From: Chelydra serpentina | Lineage: Eukaryota > Chordata > Testudines > Chelydridae | Direction of reading: 5' to 3' | Assembly: GCA_037349315.1 (NCBI GenBank) | Contig: JBAIAC010000042.1 | Location: 2,170,001-2,234,000, forward strand | DNA length: 64,000 nucleotides | The notes under the pieces: generated by a model | Database searches by the model: none | Seen by the model: only the letters and a program-made list of their open reading frames with translations | What the model was told of the DNA's origin: nothing | Made by a program: the position numbers and the translations under genes | Shown here: one piece after another, positions 1 to 10,640 of the stretch | Layout of the letters: each line of letters starts with the position of its first letter | Numbering within the stretch: position 1 is the stretch's first letter

Positions 1-420
1 CTGGGTGGGCTGGGATATGGGATGGGGCCTTTCCCCTCTAGGGGGCGCTGGCTCTGTTCTGGCCCCAGGGCAGGGTGACTGGCTGGCTGGGTGGGCTGGG
101 AGATGGGATGGGGCCTTTCCCCTCTAGGGGGCGTTGGCTCTGGTCTGGCCCCAGGGCAGGGTGACTGGCTGGCTGGGTGGGCTGGGAGATGGGATGGGGC
201 CTTTCCCCTCTAGGGGGCGCTGGCTCTGTTCTGGCCCCAGGGCAGGGTGACTGGCTGGCTGGGCGGGTGCTGGGAGATGGGATGGGGGCCTTTCCCCTCT
301 AGGGGGAGTTGGCTCTGGTCTGGCCCCAGGGCCGGGTGACTGGCTGGCTGGGGGGGGGGGCTGGGAGATGGGATGGGGCCTTTCCCCTCTAGGGGGCGCT
401 GGCTCTGTCTGTATCAGCAG
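1..420. repeat. Tandem array, ~87-bp unit with CTCF-like cores
   Basis: Between four and five head-to-tail copies of a roughly 86-90 bp unit containing GATGGGGCCTTTCCCCTCT, then AGGGGGCGCTGGCTCTG, then GGCCCCAGGGCAGGGTGACT. Copies start near 7, 93, 180, 265 and 360. The core CTCTAGGGGGCGCTGGC resembles the CTCF consensus and recurs near 36, 123, 210 and 387; the copy near 297 reads AGGGGGAGTTGG. Diverged relatives lie at 13.3-13.6, 19.56-19.71 and 56.9-57.1 kb, so this is a local expansion of a dispersed repeat. Confidence 0.9.
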
Positions 421-479
421 ATGTGTGTGTATTGCTGTCTCGCATGCTCGTGTTCACACACACTGACACAATCACTGCG

Positions 480-1600
480 GGTGTCTGTGTGTGTGTGTGT
501 TGTGGTCGCTGTGTGGGTCATTGTGTCTGTGCCAGCATGTCTATGTGTGGTGTCAGATCTGTGGGTGTGAGTGCGAATGTCTGTGCATTACTCTGTGTGT
601 GTGCGTTGCTGCCTGAGTGTGTATTGCCAGATCCGTGCCCAGTGTGTGTGGTTAGCGCGCTCTGTCTCTCTGTGGGAATGTGTGTTTGTGGGTGCGCCAG
701 CGTGGCTGCATATTGCCATCTCTGTGACAAAGTGTGTTGCTATTGGGGTGTGTGTGTCAGTGTGTGCATTGCTCTGTGTGTGTCAGTTTGTGTATTGCTC
801 TCTCTGTGTATGTCAGTGTGTATTGCTCTGTGTGTGCGTCAGTGTATGTGTTGCTGTGTGTGTGTGTATTGCTGTGTGTGTGTGTCAGTGTGTGTGTGAG
901 TGTATGCGTTGCCCTGTGTGTGTGTCAGTGTGTGCACTGTTCTGTGTGTGTCAGTGTGTGTGTGTGAGTGTGTGCATTGCTCTGTGTGTGTCAGTGTGTG
1001 TGTGAGAGTATGCATTGCCCTGTGTGTGTGTCAGTGTGTGTGTGTGTCAGTGTGTGCACTGCTCTGTGTGTGTCAGTGTGTGCATTGCTGTGTGTGTATT
1101 GCTGTGTGTGTGTGTCAGTGTGTGCGTTGGTGTGTGTGTCAGTGTATGCACTGCTTTGTGTATTGCTGTGTGTATTGCTGTGTGTGTGTCAGTGTGTGCA
1201 TTGCTGTGTGTATTGCTCTGTGTGTGTGTCAGTGTGTCTGCCAGTGTGTGTGTTGCTGTATGTATGTCAGTGTGTGTGTCTTAGTGTGTGCATTGCTCTA
1301 TGTGTGTGTCAGTGTGTGTGTTGTTCTGTGTGTGTGTCAGTGTGCGCATTGCTGAGTGTGTGAGACTGTGTGTGTTGGTCTGTATGTGTGTCAATGTGTG
1401 TATTGCTCTGTGTGTGTGTCAGTGTGTGCGTTGTTCTGTGTGTGCGTTGCTGTATGTGTGTGCATTGCTCTCTGTGTGTATGTGTGTCACTGTGTGTATT
1501 GCTCTGTGTGTTTGTCAGTGTGTGCATTGCTCAGTGTGTGTGCGTGTGTGTCAGTGTTGCCACCTGTGTTCCAATGTGTGTTGCTGTCTGAGCGTGTGTC
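480..1600. repeat. TG-rich minisatellite
   Basis: About 1.1 kb of irregular repeats of the type TGTGTGTGTCAGTGTGTGCA followed by TTGCTC, grading from a (TG)n microsatellite. Unit length varies from about 20 to 40 bp. Several frames are open for 70-270 codons and read as Cys/Val/Ser-rich protein, but composition is periodic in all frames, so no gene is called. Flanks at 420-480 and 1600-1780 are diverged versions of the same sequence. Confidence 0.9.
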
Positions 1601-1784
1601 TTGTTGCGTGTGTGTGGCAGCGAGCCCGGGTGTGTTGCCATCGCCTGCGCCTGCGCTGCTCTGGCTCGGACGCGGTGCACGTATCGCTGCTCTGCGAGTG
1701 TTTGCTTCCAAGTCCCCCTTCCTCACCTCGCCCCCCCTTCTCCCCGCAGCGGCAAATCCCCACCACCAAAACAAAAACCTGCTC

Positions 1785-1872
1785 TCCTTCGAGCCGGAAT
1801 CGAACCAGCGACCTAAGGATGACTCTGCTAGTGCTCTACAGTCCTCCGCTCTACCAGCTGAGCTATCGAAGG
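1785..1872 (-). tRNA. tRNA-Tyr (GTA) with 15-nt intron
   Basis: The - strand reads as a full tRNA-Tyr. The 7-bp acceptor stem pairs perfectly (CCTTCGA with TCGAAGG). The A box is TAGCTCAGCTGG, the anticodon stem GGACT is followed by GTA, and the T arm is GCTGGTTCGATTCCGGC. A 15-nt intron sits one base 3' of the anticodon, as in vertebrate tRNA-Tyr genes; without it the length is the usual 73 nt. A T-run pol III terminator follows near 1771-1778 in - sense. All stems are intact, so it is probably functional. Confidence 0.95.
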
Positions 1873-2112
1873 GAGTTGCCTGCAGCCCTGAGTCACGCCT
1901 CTATGTGGCGCAGGGCCGGCAAGGGGAGGGTGTGTCTGGGTCCAAGGTCTGCCTGTGGCAGAGAGCCCCAGCCCTTCACTCCCATCCACCTAGCAAACCG
2001 CAGATCAGAAGGGGCGTCTGGGTGTGTGTGTGTCACCATCTGTTTCTCTCTCTCAGCCGGTCCGTCCCGTTCCCTCTCTTTCTCCATTTCCTCTGTCCTT
2101 CCCTCTCTAAGG

Positions 2113-2224
2113 TGACCAGAGAGCAAGTGTGAAAAATCAAGACACTTTTTTTCAACGTGTGTGTGGGGGGGTATAGTTGCAAATATAAGACAAAGCCCCT
2201 GATATGGGAACATCCGGGCACCCT
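2113..2224 (+). mobile_element. Diverged MITE with GGTGACCAGA termini
   Basis: Diverged copy of a ~120-bp element that begins GGTGACCAGAGAGCAAGTG and ends near GGGCACCCT. Better copies lie immediately downstream (2316-2576) and at 9.2-9.46 kb. Inverted termini and lack of coding capacity fit a non-autonomous DNA transposon; the superfamily is not determined. Confidence 0.65.
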
Positions 2225-2315
2225 ACTCTCATTCTCCCTGTTTCAATCTCTCTTTCACCATCGTCCGCCCGCTGAGGGGCCGGACACCTTTTCGACTTTG
2301 CTTTGTAATCTGGCT

Positions 2316-2576
2316 AGGATGACCAGACAGCAAGTGTGAAAAATCGGGACAGGGGGTGGGGGGTGATAGGAGTCTATATAAGAAAAAGACCCCAAAATCG
2401 GGACTGTCCCTATAAAATCGGGACATCTGATCACCCTAAATCTGGCTGCGTTGGGTCAGACGTCCCGATTTTATAGGGACAGTCCCGATTTTGGGGTCTT
2501 TTTCTTATATAGGCTCCTATTACCCTCCCCCCCCCCCGTCCCGATTTTTCGCATTTGCTGTCTGGTCACCCTTGGT
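2316..2576. mobile_element. Inverted pair of ~120-bp MITEs (large palindrome)
   Basis: Two copies of the same MITE lie head to head: + sense at about 2317-2438 and - sense at about 2460-2576, separated by only ~20 bp. Each carries AAAAATCGGGACAGG near its outer end and TCCCTATAAAATCGGGAC near the centre. The arms match almost base for base, so a transcript could fold into a ~115-bp hairpin. Confidence 0.85.
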
Positions 2577-2943
2577 GGCCCCCAGTACATCCGTCAGGAG
2601 GTGGAGGTGCGGGAATTGGATGCGGTGCGCCCGGCATGTTTCTCTGTTGAGTTCATCCTGTCGGTGCATGCCTTCTCCGTCGCAGACCCCTCGATCATTT
2701 CGAATAAAGGGGCGGGGACCCCTTTGGGAATCTCAGACATCATCCACAGGCGGCAGGTTGAAAATCACAGTTCTGTGGTAATGACAACCGGTCGGAGACC
2801 CCTTAGACATTACTGGGATCTGCGGACGACAGGTTGCAAATGGATCATTTCGAAATCGTGCCGCAGGGTGTGTGTTAGATGGGATTCGATGGGGAGGGAA
2901 GGTGTTTGTTTGCCACATCTCGCTCTGGGAAAATGTTCTTTTT

Positions 2944-3290
2944 ATAGAATCATAGGACGACTGGAAGGGACCCCGAGAGGTCGTCTAGTCTAGTCCCCGG
3001 CACTCACGGCAGGACTAAGTATCTAGACCATCCCTGACAGGTGTTTGTCCAACTCGCTCTTAAATATCTCCAATGATGGAGATTCCACAGCCTCCCATGG
3101 CAATTTATTTCAGTGCTTAACTTCCCTGACAGGAAGTTTTTCCTAATGTCTAACCTAAACTCCCTTGCTGCAATTTAAGCCCATTGCTTCTTGTCCTATC
3201 CTCAGAGGTTAAGGAGAACAATTTCCCTCCCTCCTCCATGTAACAACCTTTTATGTATTGAAAACTGTGATCATTTTTTCTTTCTCTCGC
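2944..3290 (-). mobile_element. CR1 LINE 3' fragment
   Basis: Antisense CR1 3' end: it starts with ATAGAATCATAGGACGACTG (reverse complement of the CR1 tail). It continues through blocks shared with the copy at 32.1-32.7 kb, such as CAATTTAAGCCCATTGCTTC. It is 5' truncated and has no intact frame. The rest of 2576-3520 is unassigned. Confidence 0.9.
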
Positions 3291-3521
3291 CTGCCTTAGA
3301 TCTTCCCTGCCCCACCCCGCCACCCCAGTACCTAGCATCACTCCCTCTGTAGCTTGGTGGGTCTTTCTCTTTCGCCAGCCTTCTTTGCCTGCAAGGGACG
3401 GAGGGAAGGAAGAGACAGATGAGGAGGAAGGGGAGCAGGATCTGAACAAAAAGCCAGGCAGAGAAAAGAGGTGGACAGGCAGACACCATTAAGAAGAGCG
3501 ACATAAGCAGCCATGTATATT

Positions 3522-3609
3522 CCTTCGATAGCTCAGCTGGTAGAGCGGAGGACTGTAGAATGCTAACAAAGTCATCCTTAGGTCGCTGGTTCAATTCCGG
3601 CTTGAAGGA
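3522..3609 (+). tRNA. tRNA-Tyr (GTA) with 15-nt intron
   Basis: Second tRNA-Tyr, opposite in orientation to the one at 1.8 kb. It has the same body and a different 15-nt intron after GGACTGTAG. The T loop reads TTCAATT instead of TTCGATT, and the acceptor stem has one G.T wobble (CCTTCGA with TTGAAGG). A six-T terminator follows at 3613-3618. Stems are intact, so it is probably functional. Confidence 0.93.
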
Positions 3610-3784
3610 AAGGTTTTTTCCCCCTGCCCCTTTTGAACACGATATCGTTTAAGAGTGTCCGGATCGGGGGAGGGCAATAGCTCCTCTGTCAGACGGTGGG
3701 TGTGTTTCTATTCCCACCCCTCCCTGCTTTCTAGACGCCTTCCAAGTCACTCCCTCAACTTCAGTTGCTGGCTTTAGATGGGAA

Positions 3785-4175
3785 GATCTTTGCTGTCTGT
3801 GCAGCGCCGGGCCCAACGGGGCCCTGATCTCAGCTGGGGCAGGGACTGTCTCTCGCTGTGTGTCTGTGCAGTGCCCGGCACAACGGGGCCTGATCTCAGC
3901 TGGGGAAGGGACTGTCTCTCGCTGTGTGTCTGTGCAGCGCCCGGCACAACGGGGCCTGATCTCAGCTGGGGCAGGGACTGTCTCTTGCTGTGTGTCTGTG
4001 CAGCGCCTGGCCCAACGGGGCCCTGATCTCAGCTGGGGCAGGGACTGTCTCTCCCTGTGTGTCTGTGCAGCGCCCGGCACAACGGGGCCCTGATCTCAGC
4101 TGGGGCAGGGACTGTCTCTCGCTGTGTGTCTGTGCAGTGCCCGGACCAACAGGGCCCTGATCTCAGCTGAGGCCC
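3785..4175. repeat. 67-bp satellite, short array (~6 copies)
   Basis: Head-to-tail 67-bp units containing GGGGCCCTGATCTCAGCTGG and CTGTGTGTCTGTGCAGCGCC. The same unit forms a ~15-copy array at 25.2-26.2 kb, and a single antisense copy lies near 60.68-60.72 kb. 67 is not a multiple of 3, so the repetitive open frames here and on the other strand are by-products. Confidence 0.93.
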
Positions 4176-4329
4176 CAACAGTGCTGTCATAAATCACATA
4201 TTCATCACCATATTGAAATAGGGACAAAATGAGGGTAATAACGTCTCTCTCTGTGTATGTGCCTCTTTAAAATTTGTCTCCCAAGACCGGATTATGAAGA
4301 ACAGACAATGGTTGGAGGAAGGGGGCAGG

Positions 4330-4590
4330 GGTTGGATGTCAGGACTCCTGGGTTCTATCCCCAGCTTTGGCAGGGGTGTGGGGGTCTTGTGACTAGAGCT
4401 GGGTGGGGGGCTGGGTGTCAGGACAGCTGGGTTCTATTCTCAGCTCTGGCAGGAGAGAGGGGTCTAGTAGTTAGAGCTGGTGGGGGCTGGGAGTCAGGAC
4501 TCCTGGGTTCTATCCCCAGTTCTAGCAGGGACAGGCTTGTCTAGTGGTTAGAGCATGGTGGGAGATGGGAGTCAGGACCCTTGCGTTCTA
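4330..4590 (+). repeat. Cluster of ~75-bp tRNA-Glu-like elements
   Basis: Three tandem units. Each has a D-arm-like TCTAGTGGTTAGAGC, a CAGGACTCCTG palindrome and a T-arm-like CTGGGTTCTATCCCCAG (5-bp stem, 7-nt loop). The order and spacing resemble tRNA-Glu, with which TCTAGTGGTTAG is shared. The same family recurs at about a dozen other places in the window. Confidence 0.8.
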
Positions 4591-5149
4591 CTTCGCCTCC
4601 TCACTGTTTAACAAGCAGCTACACATCTGTGACTCAGTTTCTCCTTCGGTACAGTGGGGCAAATGCTCCCCTCCCTCTTGGGGAATGTAATTAACATGCG
4701 TCTTCCGAGAGCAGGTGCCTTTCATGGGCTCCGTCAAGCTTTGATCTGTCTCTTCCTCTCCAGGGTTGTCTGGAGCTTGCTGGATTCTCCCCAGCTCTTT
4801 GCCCGGCTCGGCAGTTCCTGGCCTGGAGGCTTGGCCCTTTCACTAGTTACAGTGGTGACCTCCAGGCTCTTTGCCCTGCCTGTGGCCCTAACAGCCACTG
4901 TACATTTGGGCCAGGCCTAGCCCGTCCCCAAGATCGGAGTAGCCCCTCCTCACTACGCGGGGCAGCATCATGATAAGCCTCTTTTCACTGGGGAAACTGA
5001 GGCACCGGAACTTGCCTAAAGCCACACAGCGAGTTAGCAGCACAGCCAAAGATAGAACCCAGGCATCCTGACTCCCAACCCCTTGCCAGTTCTATCCCAC
5101 TAGATCGCACGCCCTTCTCAGGGCTGGGCACAAAACCCAGGAGTCCTGG
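4591..5149. other. No gene seen; low-copy repeat sequence
   Basis: Contains CTGTGACTCAGTTTCTCC-type and TGGGGAAACTGAGGCACC-type dispersed repeat pieces in opposite senses. An 88-codon frame at 4654-4920 has no recognisable motif or conserved character. Nothing else is supported. Confidence 0.5.
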
Positions 5150-5560
5150 CTCCCAGTGGGGGTCTCGTGGCTAGAGCTGGTGGGCGGCTGGGTGTCAGGA
5201 CACTTGGGTTCTATTCCCAGCTCTGGCAGGGGAGTGGGGTCTAGTGGTTAGAGCTGGTGGGGGCTGGGAGTCAGGACTCCTGGGTTCTATCCCCAGTTCT
5301 AGCAGGGGCAGGCTGGTCTAGTGGTTAGAGCATGGTGGGAGATGGGAGTCAGGACTCCTGGGTTCTACTTCCCCTCCTCACTGTTTACCAAGCAGCTAGG
5401 CATCTGTGACTCAGTTTCTCATCTATCCCACTAGATTGCACTCCCTTCTCAGGGCTGGGCACAGAACCCAGGAGTCCTGACTCCCAGCCCCGCCCCTGCT
5501 CTAACCCACTAGACCCCACTCCCCTCCCCAAGCCGGGGAGTGAAACCGAGAATCCTGGCT
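5150..5560. repeat. tRNA-Glu-like elements in both orientations
   Basis: Three + units (5155-5390) with TCTAGTGGTTAGAGC and CTGGGTTCTATCCCC are followed by - units (5420-5560) with AACCCAGGAGTCCTGACTCC. The change of orientation within 50 bp shows independent insertions or an inversion. Confidence 0.75.
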
Positions 5561-5796
5561 CCCAACCCCCCGAGATCACAACACCTTTGCAGAACCAGTC
5601 ATACCCACACACTACCTGTGCCGCATTCCTGCCAGGGAGAGAAGCTGGCGGAGTGGAAGAACCAGCCGGTTACGCAAGGGGATGTTTACCTGGAGCCTCT
5701 CCAGCCCGGGGGGGTGCGGGGGGGAGGATGCTCCTCCCTCTCCGCCCACACCCTGCATAAAGGGGAAGGAGTCGCCCGAGCGAAGGGAAAGGAGCC

Positions 5797-6132
5797 ATGG
5801 AAAGCCGGGGACCGGTGGCAGAGTTGCAGCGTTCCATCATCTGCCCTATCTGCAGGGGTCCCTTCAGGGACCCGGTGCTGCTGGACTGTGACCACAGCTA
5901 CTGCCGGGCCTGCATCACGGGCCACTGGGAGCGGGAGGGGGCGGGGGTGCTGTCCTGCCCCCAGTGCCGGATGGTCTTCGAGCGGCGCAGCCTGCGCACC
6001 CACGTCAAACTGGCCGTGGAGGTCAAGATCGCCCAGAACCTCAACGCCAAGACGGCCCAGGAGGGCCTGGTGCCCAAGCCCCGCCGGCGGCGCGGCGGCT
6101 GGATCCCGGTGTCGGTCATGCCCGAGGGGCAG
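5797..6132 (+). CDS. RNF39: RNF39-like RING finger exon
   Basis: Encodes 112 residues ending in phase 0 at a GT donor (GGGCAG|GTAGGT). The start has a strong context (GAGCCATGG). A C3HC4 RING is complete: C16, C19, C31, H33, C36, C39, C54, C57. It is followed by a basic stretch and the block RRRRGGWIP (residues 96-104), close to RRRGGRIP after the RING of human RNF39 as I recall it. RNF39 is a RING plus B30.2 protein, presumably an E3 ubiquitin ligase. The neighbours PPP1R11 and POLR1H on the opposite strand match human MHC synteny. The next coding exon was not found; downstream exons (11,957 and 12,962) are decayed, so a full protein is doubtful. A TRIM-family relative is the main alternative. 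Confidence 0.8.
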
Positions 6133-7875
6133 GTAGGTGGCTGGTTAACCCGCGGGACGCCCTGCTGCAGGATTCTAAGCTGTGCACGGGAGGGCGGCCT
6201 GGGAGGCCAAGCACCGGGCTGAGCCACAGGACCCCTGGGCTCTTTTTCTGGCCTTGGGCACTTCACGCTCCTGAGCCTCACTTTGCCCAGCTCTAAAATG
6301 GAGCTAATGAGCCTGACCTCCTTTGCGAAGCGCTTTGAGCTCTGAAGATGAAAAGCACACGCGCAAGGGGTTATTATGGTTATAATATAGGCTCCAGCGC
6401 GGCTCTCATTGCTGGGGAGCGGAGCGCCTACCCGTCGTGCATGATGCAACGCACATCTGTCACCAGCTGTTCATTCTCCCAGCCACCCCCCGCCCCCACA
6501 GGGGAGACGCTTGTGCAGGGGAGTGTCTTGTTTTGGTAGGGTAGTTGAGTTGTTCTCCTGAATAATACAGGCCTGGAGAGACTGGGGGACCCTGGGATGG
6601 GGGGTAAGAAGGGTCCACAGAGACCCTGCTATGGAGGGTGGGAGGAGAATGGGAAACTCTGGCATGGGGGAAGGGAAGAGGGGGCACGCAGAACTCCTGG
6701 TGTGGGCGGGAGGAGGCTGGGGGGTGACGTGATTCATTGATTCATTGATTCAAAGAAGGGGTCATTGTGACCAGCTGGTTTGAGCTTCTGTAGAGCGCAG
6801 GCCGGAGAACTGCCCCCCAATAATTCCTAGAGCGGCTGCTGGTCTGGGGGGCAGGGAGGGGAGAATAGGGGGCACACAACACCCTTGCCATGTGGGGGGA
6901 GAAGGGGGTGCCAAGAACTCCTGTTTGGTGGGGGGAGATTGGAAGCATCTGGTATTGGGGACCCACAGAGCTCCTACCATGTGGGGGAGAATTGGGGGCA
7001 TAAAAGCCCTTGCCAGGGGGTGGGAAATGGGGGAACAGGTGCCCTCAGAGCCACCGGTATTGGGGGGACACAACTGGGAACCTTGCTATGGGGAGCGGGA
7101 GCCTAGAGCTCCCCTCCATGGGGGTTGCTGATATGGAAGAAGAGGAGGCACCCAGAGACCCTGGGAGGGGGAACACAGAGGGTTTTTTTGGGGGGGGGGA
7201 GGCTAGGAGTCCCTGCCCGGGGGCTGATCCGGGTTCAACGGGCCAATGCTGGGGATTGAACCAAGAACCTTCGGGGCTAAAGGTAGGCGCTGCTACAGCT
7301 GGGTCCCCTGTGAGCGGGGCAGCAAGGGGGCTCCGTCCCACACTGAGCAGTGGGGCTGGGTTCGAAGTCATCCTGGCTCCAGCTCATGACCCTACTCCAG
7401 TTCCACCCTTCCCCGCCCCCGCGCTGTGATTCTGCCTGGAGGCCTCACCCCCCCGGCCCCATCGCGCCGGGCGCTGCACAAGGCGAATAGCAGCTCCCAG
7501 GTTCCCCAGGGGCTGGTCTTGCGCTGTGGGGTGCACTGGCGGGGGTGTTAGGGGAGGTTTCGACAGCTCCCACCGCAGGGCCGCTAACGGACGCTGAATG
7601 GGCCCCGTTGGTCTGATGTGGATGGTGGGGAGGCGGGATACCGGCTAGATGGGCCCCAGAATTCCCAGCAGGGTGTCCATCAGGTGGTGGGCAGGCTGGG
7701 AAGGTTACGGGTCTGCTATTTCAGCGCTCCCTACACACAGGACCCCTTTAACTGCCTCCCACGGTAGCCCAGCAGCCTCCCCGGTCCCTGGGGAAACAAA
7801 TATAGTCAGGGGGGCCTGACCCATCCAAGATCCGGACTGCCCAGCCCGACTCCCTTCATTTCTAACCCACTCACC
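6133..7875 (+). other. Putative RNF39 intron 1 sequence; no exon found
   Basis: G-rich stretches at 6570-7140 contain loose repeats of the type CCATGTGGGGGAGAA. At 7250-7300 the - strand resembles a tRNA (AGCGCCTACCTTTAGCCCCG, then GGTTCAATCCCC) but lacks a complete cloverleaf. I found no exon that would join residue 112 of the RING exon to the 23-bp exon at 11,957. Confidence 0.5.
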
Positions 7876-8266
7876 CAGCGGCTCTCAATCAGTGGTATAC
7901 ATATCCCGCAGGGTACACCGAGGACTTCCAGGGGGTACATCAGCTCCTCTAGACATTAGCCTAGTTTTACAACAGGCTCCATAACCAGCGCTAGCGAAGT
8001 TGGGGCAAATTACAATTTCATACCGACAGTGACTGGTTTATCCTGCTCTATAGACCATACGCTGACATGTTTCTATTCCCATGGCGTTCTTTTATAACAA
8101 TATGGTGAAAATGAGAACGGCAGCGCTCGCAGGGGCTGTGACACTGGGGTTTTTACGTCTGATTTTGTGAGCAGGTGGTTCTGAAGTGAGGGGAGACTTG
8201 GGGGTCTGCCAGACAAATCAGTCTCCTGAAAGGGGCACAGTAGCCTGGAAAGGTTGAGAGCCACTG
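7876..8266. mobile_element. hAT-like non-autonomous DNA transposon
   Basis: Element of 391 bp with terminal inverted repeats: left CAGCGGCTCTCAATCAG, right ending AGGTTGAGAGCCACTG. Internal text such as GGGGTACATCAGCTCCTCTAG and CTAGTTTTACAACAGGCTCC belongs to a family I recognise in turtles and other reptiles, usually classed as hAT. I could not define an 8-bp target duplication, and there is no coding capacity. Confidence 0.75.
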
Positions 8267-8399
8267 GGCTAGTACAAATGTCTCTAGCTGTGGTTAAAAA
8301 AAAATAATAATAAAATTGGGGTACTGGGGCTCCCCCACCCCAAGCCATCCAGCCTTAAAGGTCACAGGGGAAGCTCCAGCCAATGGGACAGCGCCACAA

Positions 8400-8690
8400 T
8401 GGGACAACCCCACTGCCCACCCAGAGCTGGGGATAGAACCCAGGAGTCCTGGCTCCCTGCCCCACTCATTCCAACCCACTAACCCCTGCGCCTCTCCCAG
8501 AGCTGGGGCTGGAACCCGAATCCTGGCTCCCTGTCCCACTCATTCCAACCCACTAACCCCTGCTCCTCTCCCAGAGCCGGAGATAGAACCCAGGAGTCCT
8601 GGCTTCCTGCCCCACTCATTCCAACCCACTAACCCCTGCTCCTCTCCCAGAGCCGGAGATAGAACCCAGGAGTCCTGGCCCCCTGCCCTC
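8400..8690 (-). repeat. Four tRNA-Glu-like elements, antisense
   Basis: Four near-identical ~72-bp units containing GAGATAGAACCCAGGAGTCC and CATTCCAACCCACTAACCCC, the reverse complement of the 4.3-kb family. The last two differ by only a few bases, indicating recent tandem duplication. Confidence 0.8.
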
Positions 8691-9214
8691 CCCTGCTGCA
8701 AGCACTTGATTGCGCACGCAGCTGGGCCCGGTGCCCATGTGCTGTTTACCTGGCGGTGGCAGCGGGCCAGGCCGAGGCGCGGAATGCAAACACGTGCCGC
8801 GCCCTGGGGCCCTGTCCTCGTAATTTAATCAGCAGCCCCCCGGGGCCTGTGGGAATCCTGTCATCAGACACCGCGCCCCGCCCGCGGAACCGTCCCGGCG
8901 AGTCCCACCGCATCCTTCCCCGGCTCCTCACCGCACGCACGAGCTGCTCCAGCCCCACTCACCCTCCTGGAATTTACGAGCCGGCCGCGTCAATATCTCC
9001 TCCTGGCACTGGCCAACCTGGGCGCGCCGGCCTCAACCCCGTGCCGTGGGCAGCTTGGGCCGGGCCCGGCAAACCCGGGGCCTCTTGCCGGGCCAAGCTG
9101 TCGCCTCGCCCCCTTCCCCTGCGGGCTCATTTGCCCTCCAGCGTCTTCCTGAGCCTGTTCCGGGGCACGGAGCCTGATTGGACCCAGCACCACACCCTGT
9201 TACCACCTGTGTCT
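8691..9214. other. GC-rich sequence, no gene recognised
   Basis: High in GC and CpG (for example GCGCCCCGCCCGCGGAACCG near 8872). An open frame of 170 codons on + (8756-9268) has no motif I recognise and no convincing splice partners. It could be a CpG-rich element inside the putative RNF39 intron. Confidence 0.4.
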
Positions 9215-9455
9215 ATGGTGTCCAGAGAGCAAGTGGGAAAAATCAGGACGGGTAATGGGGGCCTATAGAAAACAAAGCCCCCATGGGCCGCACGTGAACC
9301 TCCCATTTGGGGAGGCAAGCCCCCTGGCCCCCTCCCCTTTAGATGTCCTGATTTTATAGGGACAGTCCCGATTTTTGGGTCTTTTTCTTATATAGGCTCC
9401 TATTACCCCCCACCCCCTGTCCTGATTTTTCACATTTGCTGTCTGGTCACCCTAC
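9215..9455. mobile_element. Two MITE copies of the GGTGACCAGA family
   Basis: A decayed + copy starts near 9218 (GGTGTCCAGAGAGCAAGTGG) and ends near 9340. It is followed by a well-preserved - copy at 9341-9454 (GATGTCCTGATTTTATAGGG through TGCTGTCTGGTCACCCT). Same family as 2.1-2.58 kb. Confidence 0.8.
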
Positions 9456-10480
9456 TCCCCTTCCACCCAAGGCCCCACCCCCTACCCCGCTGCTTCTAGC
9501 CCCCCCTTGCCCACTGGAGCCTCGAGGTACCCCCTCCCCCCCGACCGCGGTTGGAGGAGCCTTGGCTGAACTGCCCCGAGCCCTGGCCCGCCGGCTGGCC
9601 TGCCATCGCCGCACCAACCCGCCCCTAGTCCCAGGCCACTGGCCAGCCTGAGTCGCCTCTGGATGCTGGCCCCCCCCGGCTGCCAGCTGCCCAGCCAAGT
9701 CCCGAGCTTTAGGTTTCCGACCAGAGCTGAGCCCCCACCAGCTTCAGGAGAGCGCAGGCAGGAGCGAGGGTGGGGCTTCGGGGCGGGGCGTGGCCAGGAC
9801 CAGGGCCTGGCTTTGTGGAGACTCGGCCATCCCTGGCCTATGATACTCACCGTCCGTGAAACCCCCAGTCCCTAGCGTGGAGGTGGGATGATTCCAGGGT
9901 TTGTTCTTGGTGGCCTCCTGGGCAGACACCGCGGCAACAGGCATAGCTTGAAGCTGGCCTCCAAGCCCTCTTGGACCGGGCGTCGTCGAGCGTGGCCCGC
10001 TCACGGCTTGGCTTCATCTGCGGGGCTCGGGGGCTGGTGCATCTCTGCTGAGTCCCGGGGGTGGATTTGGGTTTTACATATAAGGCCCTGGGTGGAGGAG
10101 GGAAGCTATGGTCTCTCCACCCCTCTGCCTGCTCTGTGGGCAAAAATGAGGGCTCTGGATAGGCCCTGGGCTACCACACAACCTCCCTTATCCTGGGTGT
10201 TGCTAATATGCCTGCACGCTGCCTCCAGGTGGGTGGAACCGGAGCTGTGTTGCATACTCCCTGTACAGCTGGGAGTGAAGAGGGGATTCTCCTGCAGCTG
10301 AGGATCTGAGCCGTAAAATATCTAGGCAGCCTCCTTTTGGGCTCAGCTCTTCTTCAGCCCCGTCCCATTGGCTCTTCCCCTGGGCTCCTTTCCTAGGGGG
10401 ACTAGAGACGGTATCTTAGGATCCACCAATATGCCCCAGCAAGAGGAATTAATGGGGCATGGCCCTTACTTGGCTCTAGC
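9456..10480. other. GC-rich intronic sequence, no gene recognised
   Basis: Proline/arginine-type open frames occur on both strands, as expected from composition. A - strand GTGAGT donor-like site near 9851 is preceded by an open frame, but no partner exon or family motif was found. Nothing is called. Confidence 0.4.
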
Positions 10481-10640
10481 CTTTGGTTGGGGAGCCAGGA
10501 CTTCTGGGTTCTTTCTCTCCCCAGCTGTGGGAGGGAACTGAGGTCTAGTAGGTTACAGCAGAGGAGCTGGGAGTGAGGAGTCTTGGGGTCTATCCCCAGC
10601 TGTGGGAGGGGAGTGGGGTCTAGTGATTAGAGTGTGTGTG
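10481..10640 (+). repeat. Two diverged tRNA-Glu-like elements
   Basis: Units with GGTCTAGTAGGTTACAGCAG and GGGGTCTATCCCCAGCTGTG, followed by a TGTGTGTGTGTGGGGG run. Diverged members of the family at 4.3 kb. Confidence 0.65.

Noticed and set aside
423..2132. Cys/Val-rich frames of up to ~275 codons
   Set aside because: They translate a TG-rich minisatellite and then run through the antisense of a tRNA-Tyr gene, which is incompatible with coding.
5756..5763. CATAAAGG as a TATA box for RNF39
   Set aside because: It lies only ~34-41 bp before the start codon, which would leave almost no 5' UTR. Human RNF39 has upstream sequence, so this is probably chance.
7250..7300. tRNA-like sequence on the - strand
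   Set aside because: B-box-like GGTTCAATCCCC and a D-arm-like stretch exist, but there is no acceptor stem or complete anticodon arm; at best a SINE relic.
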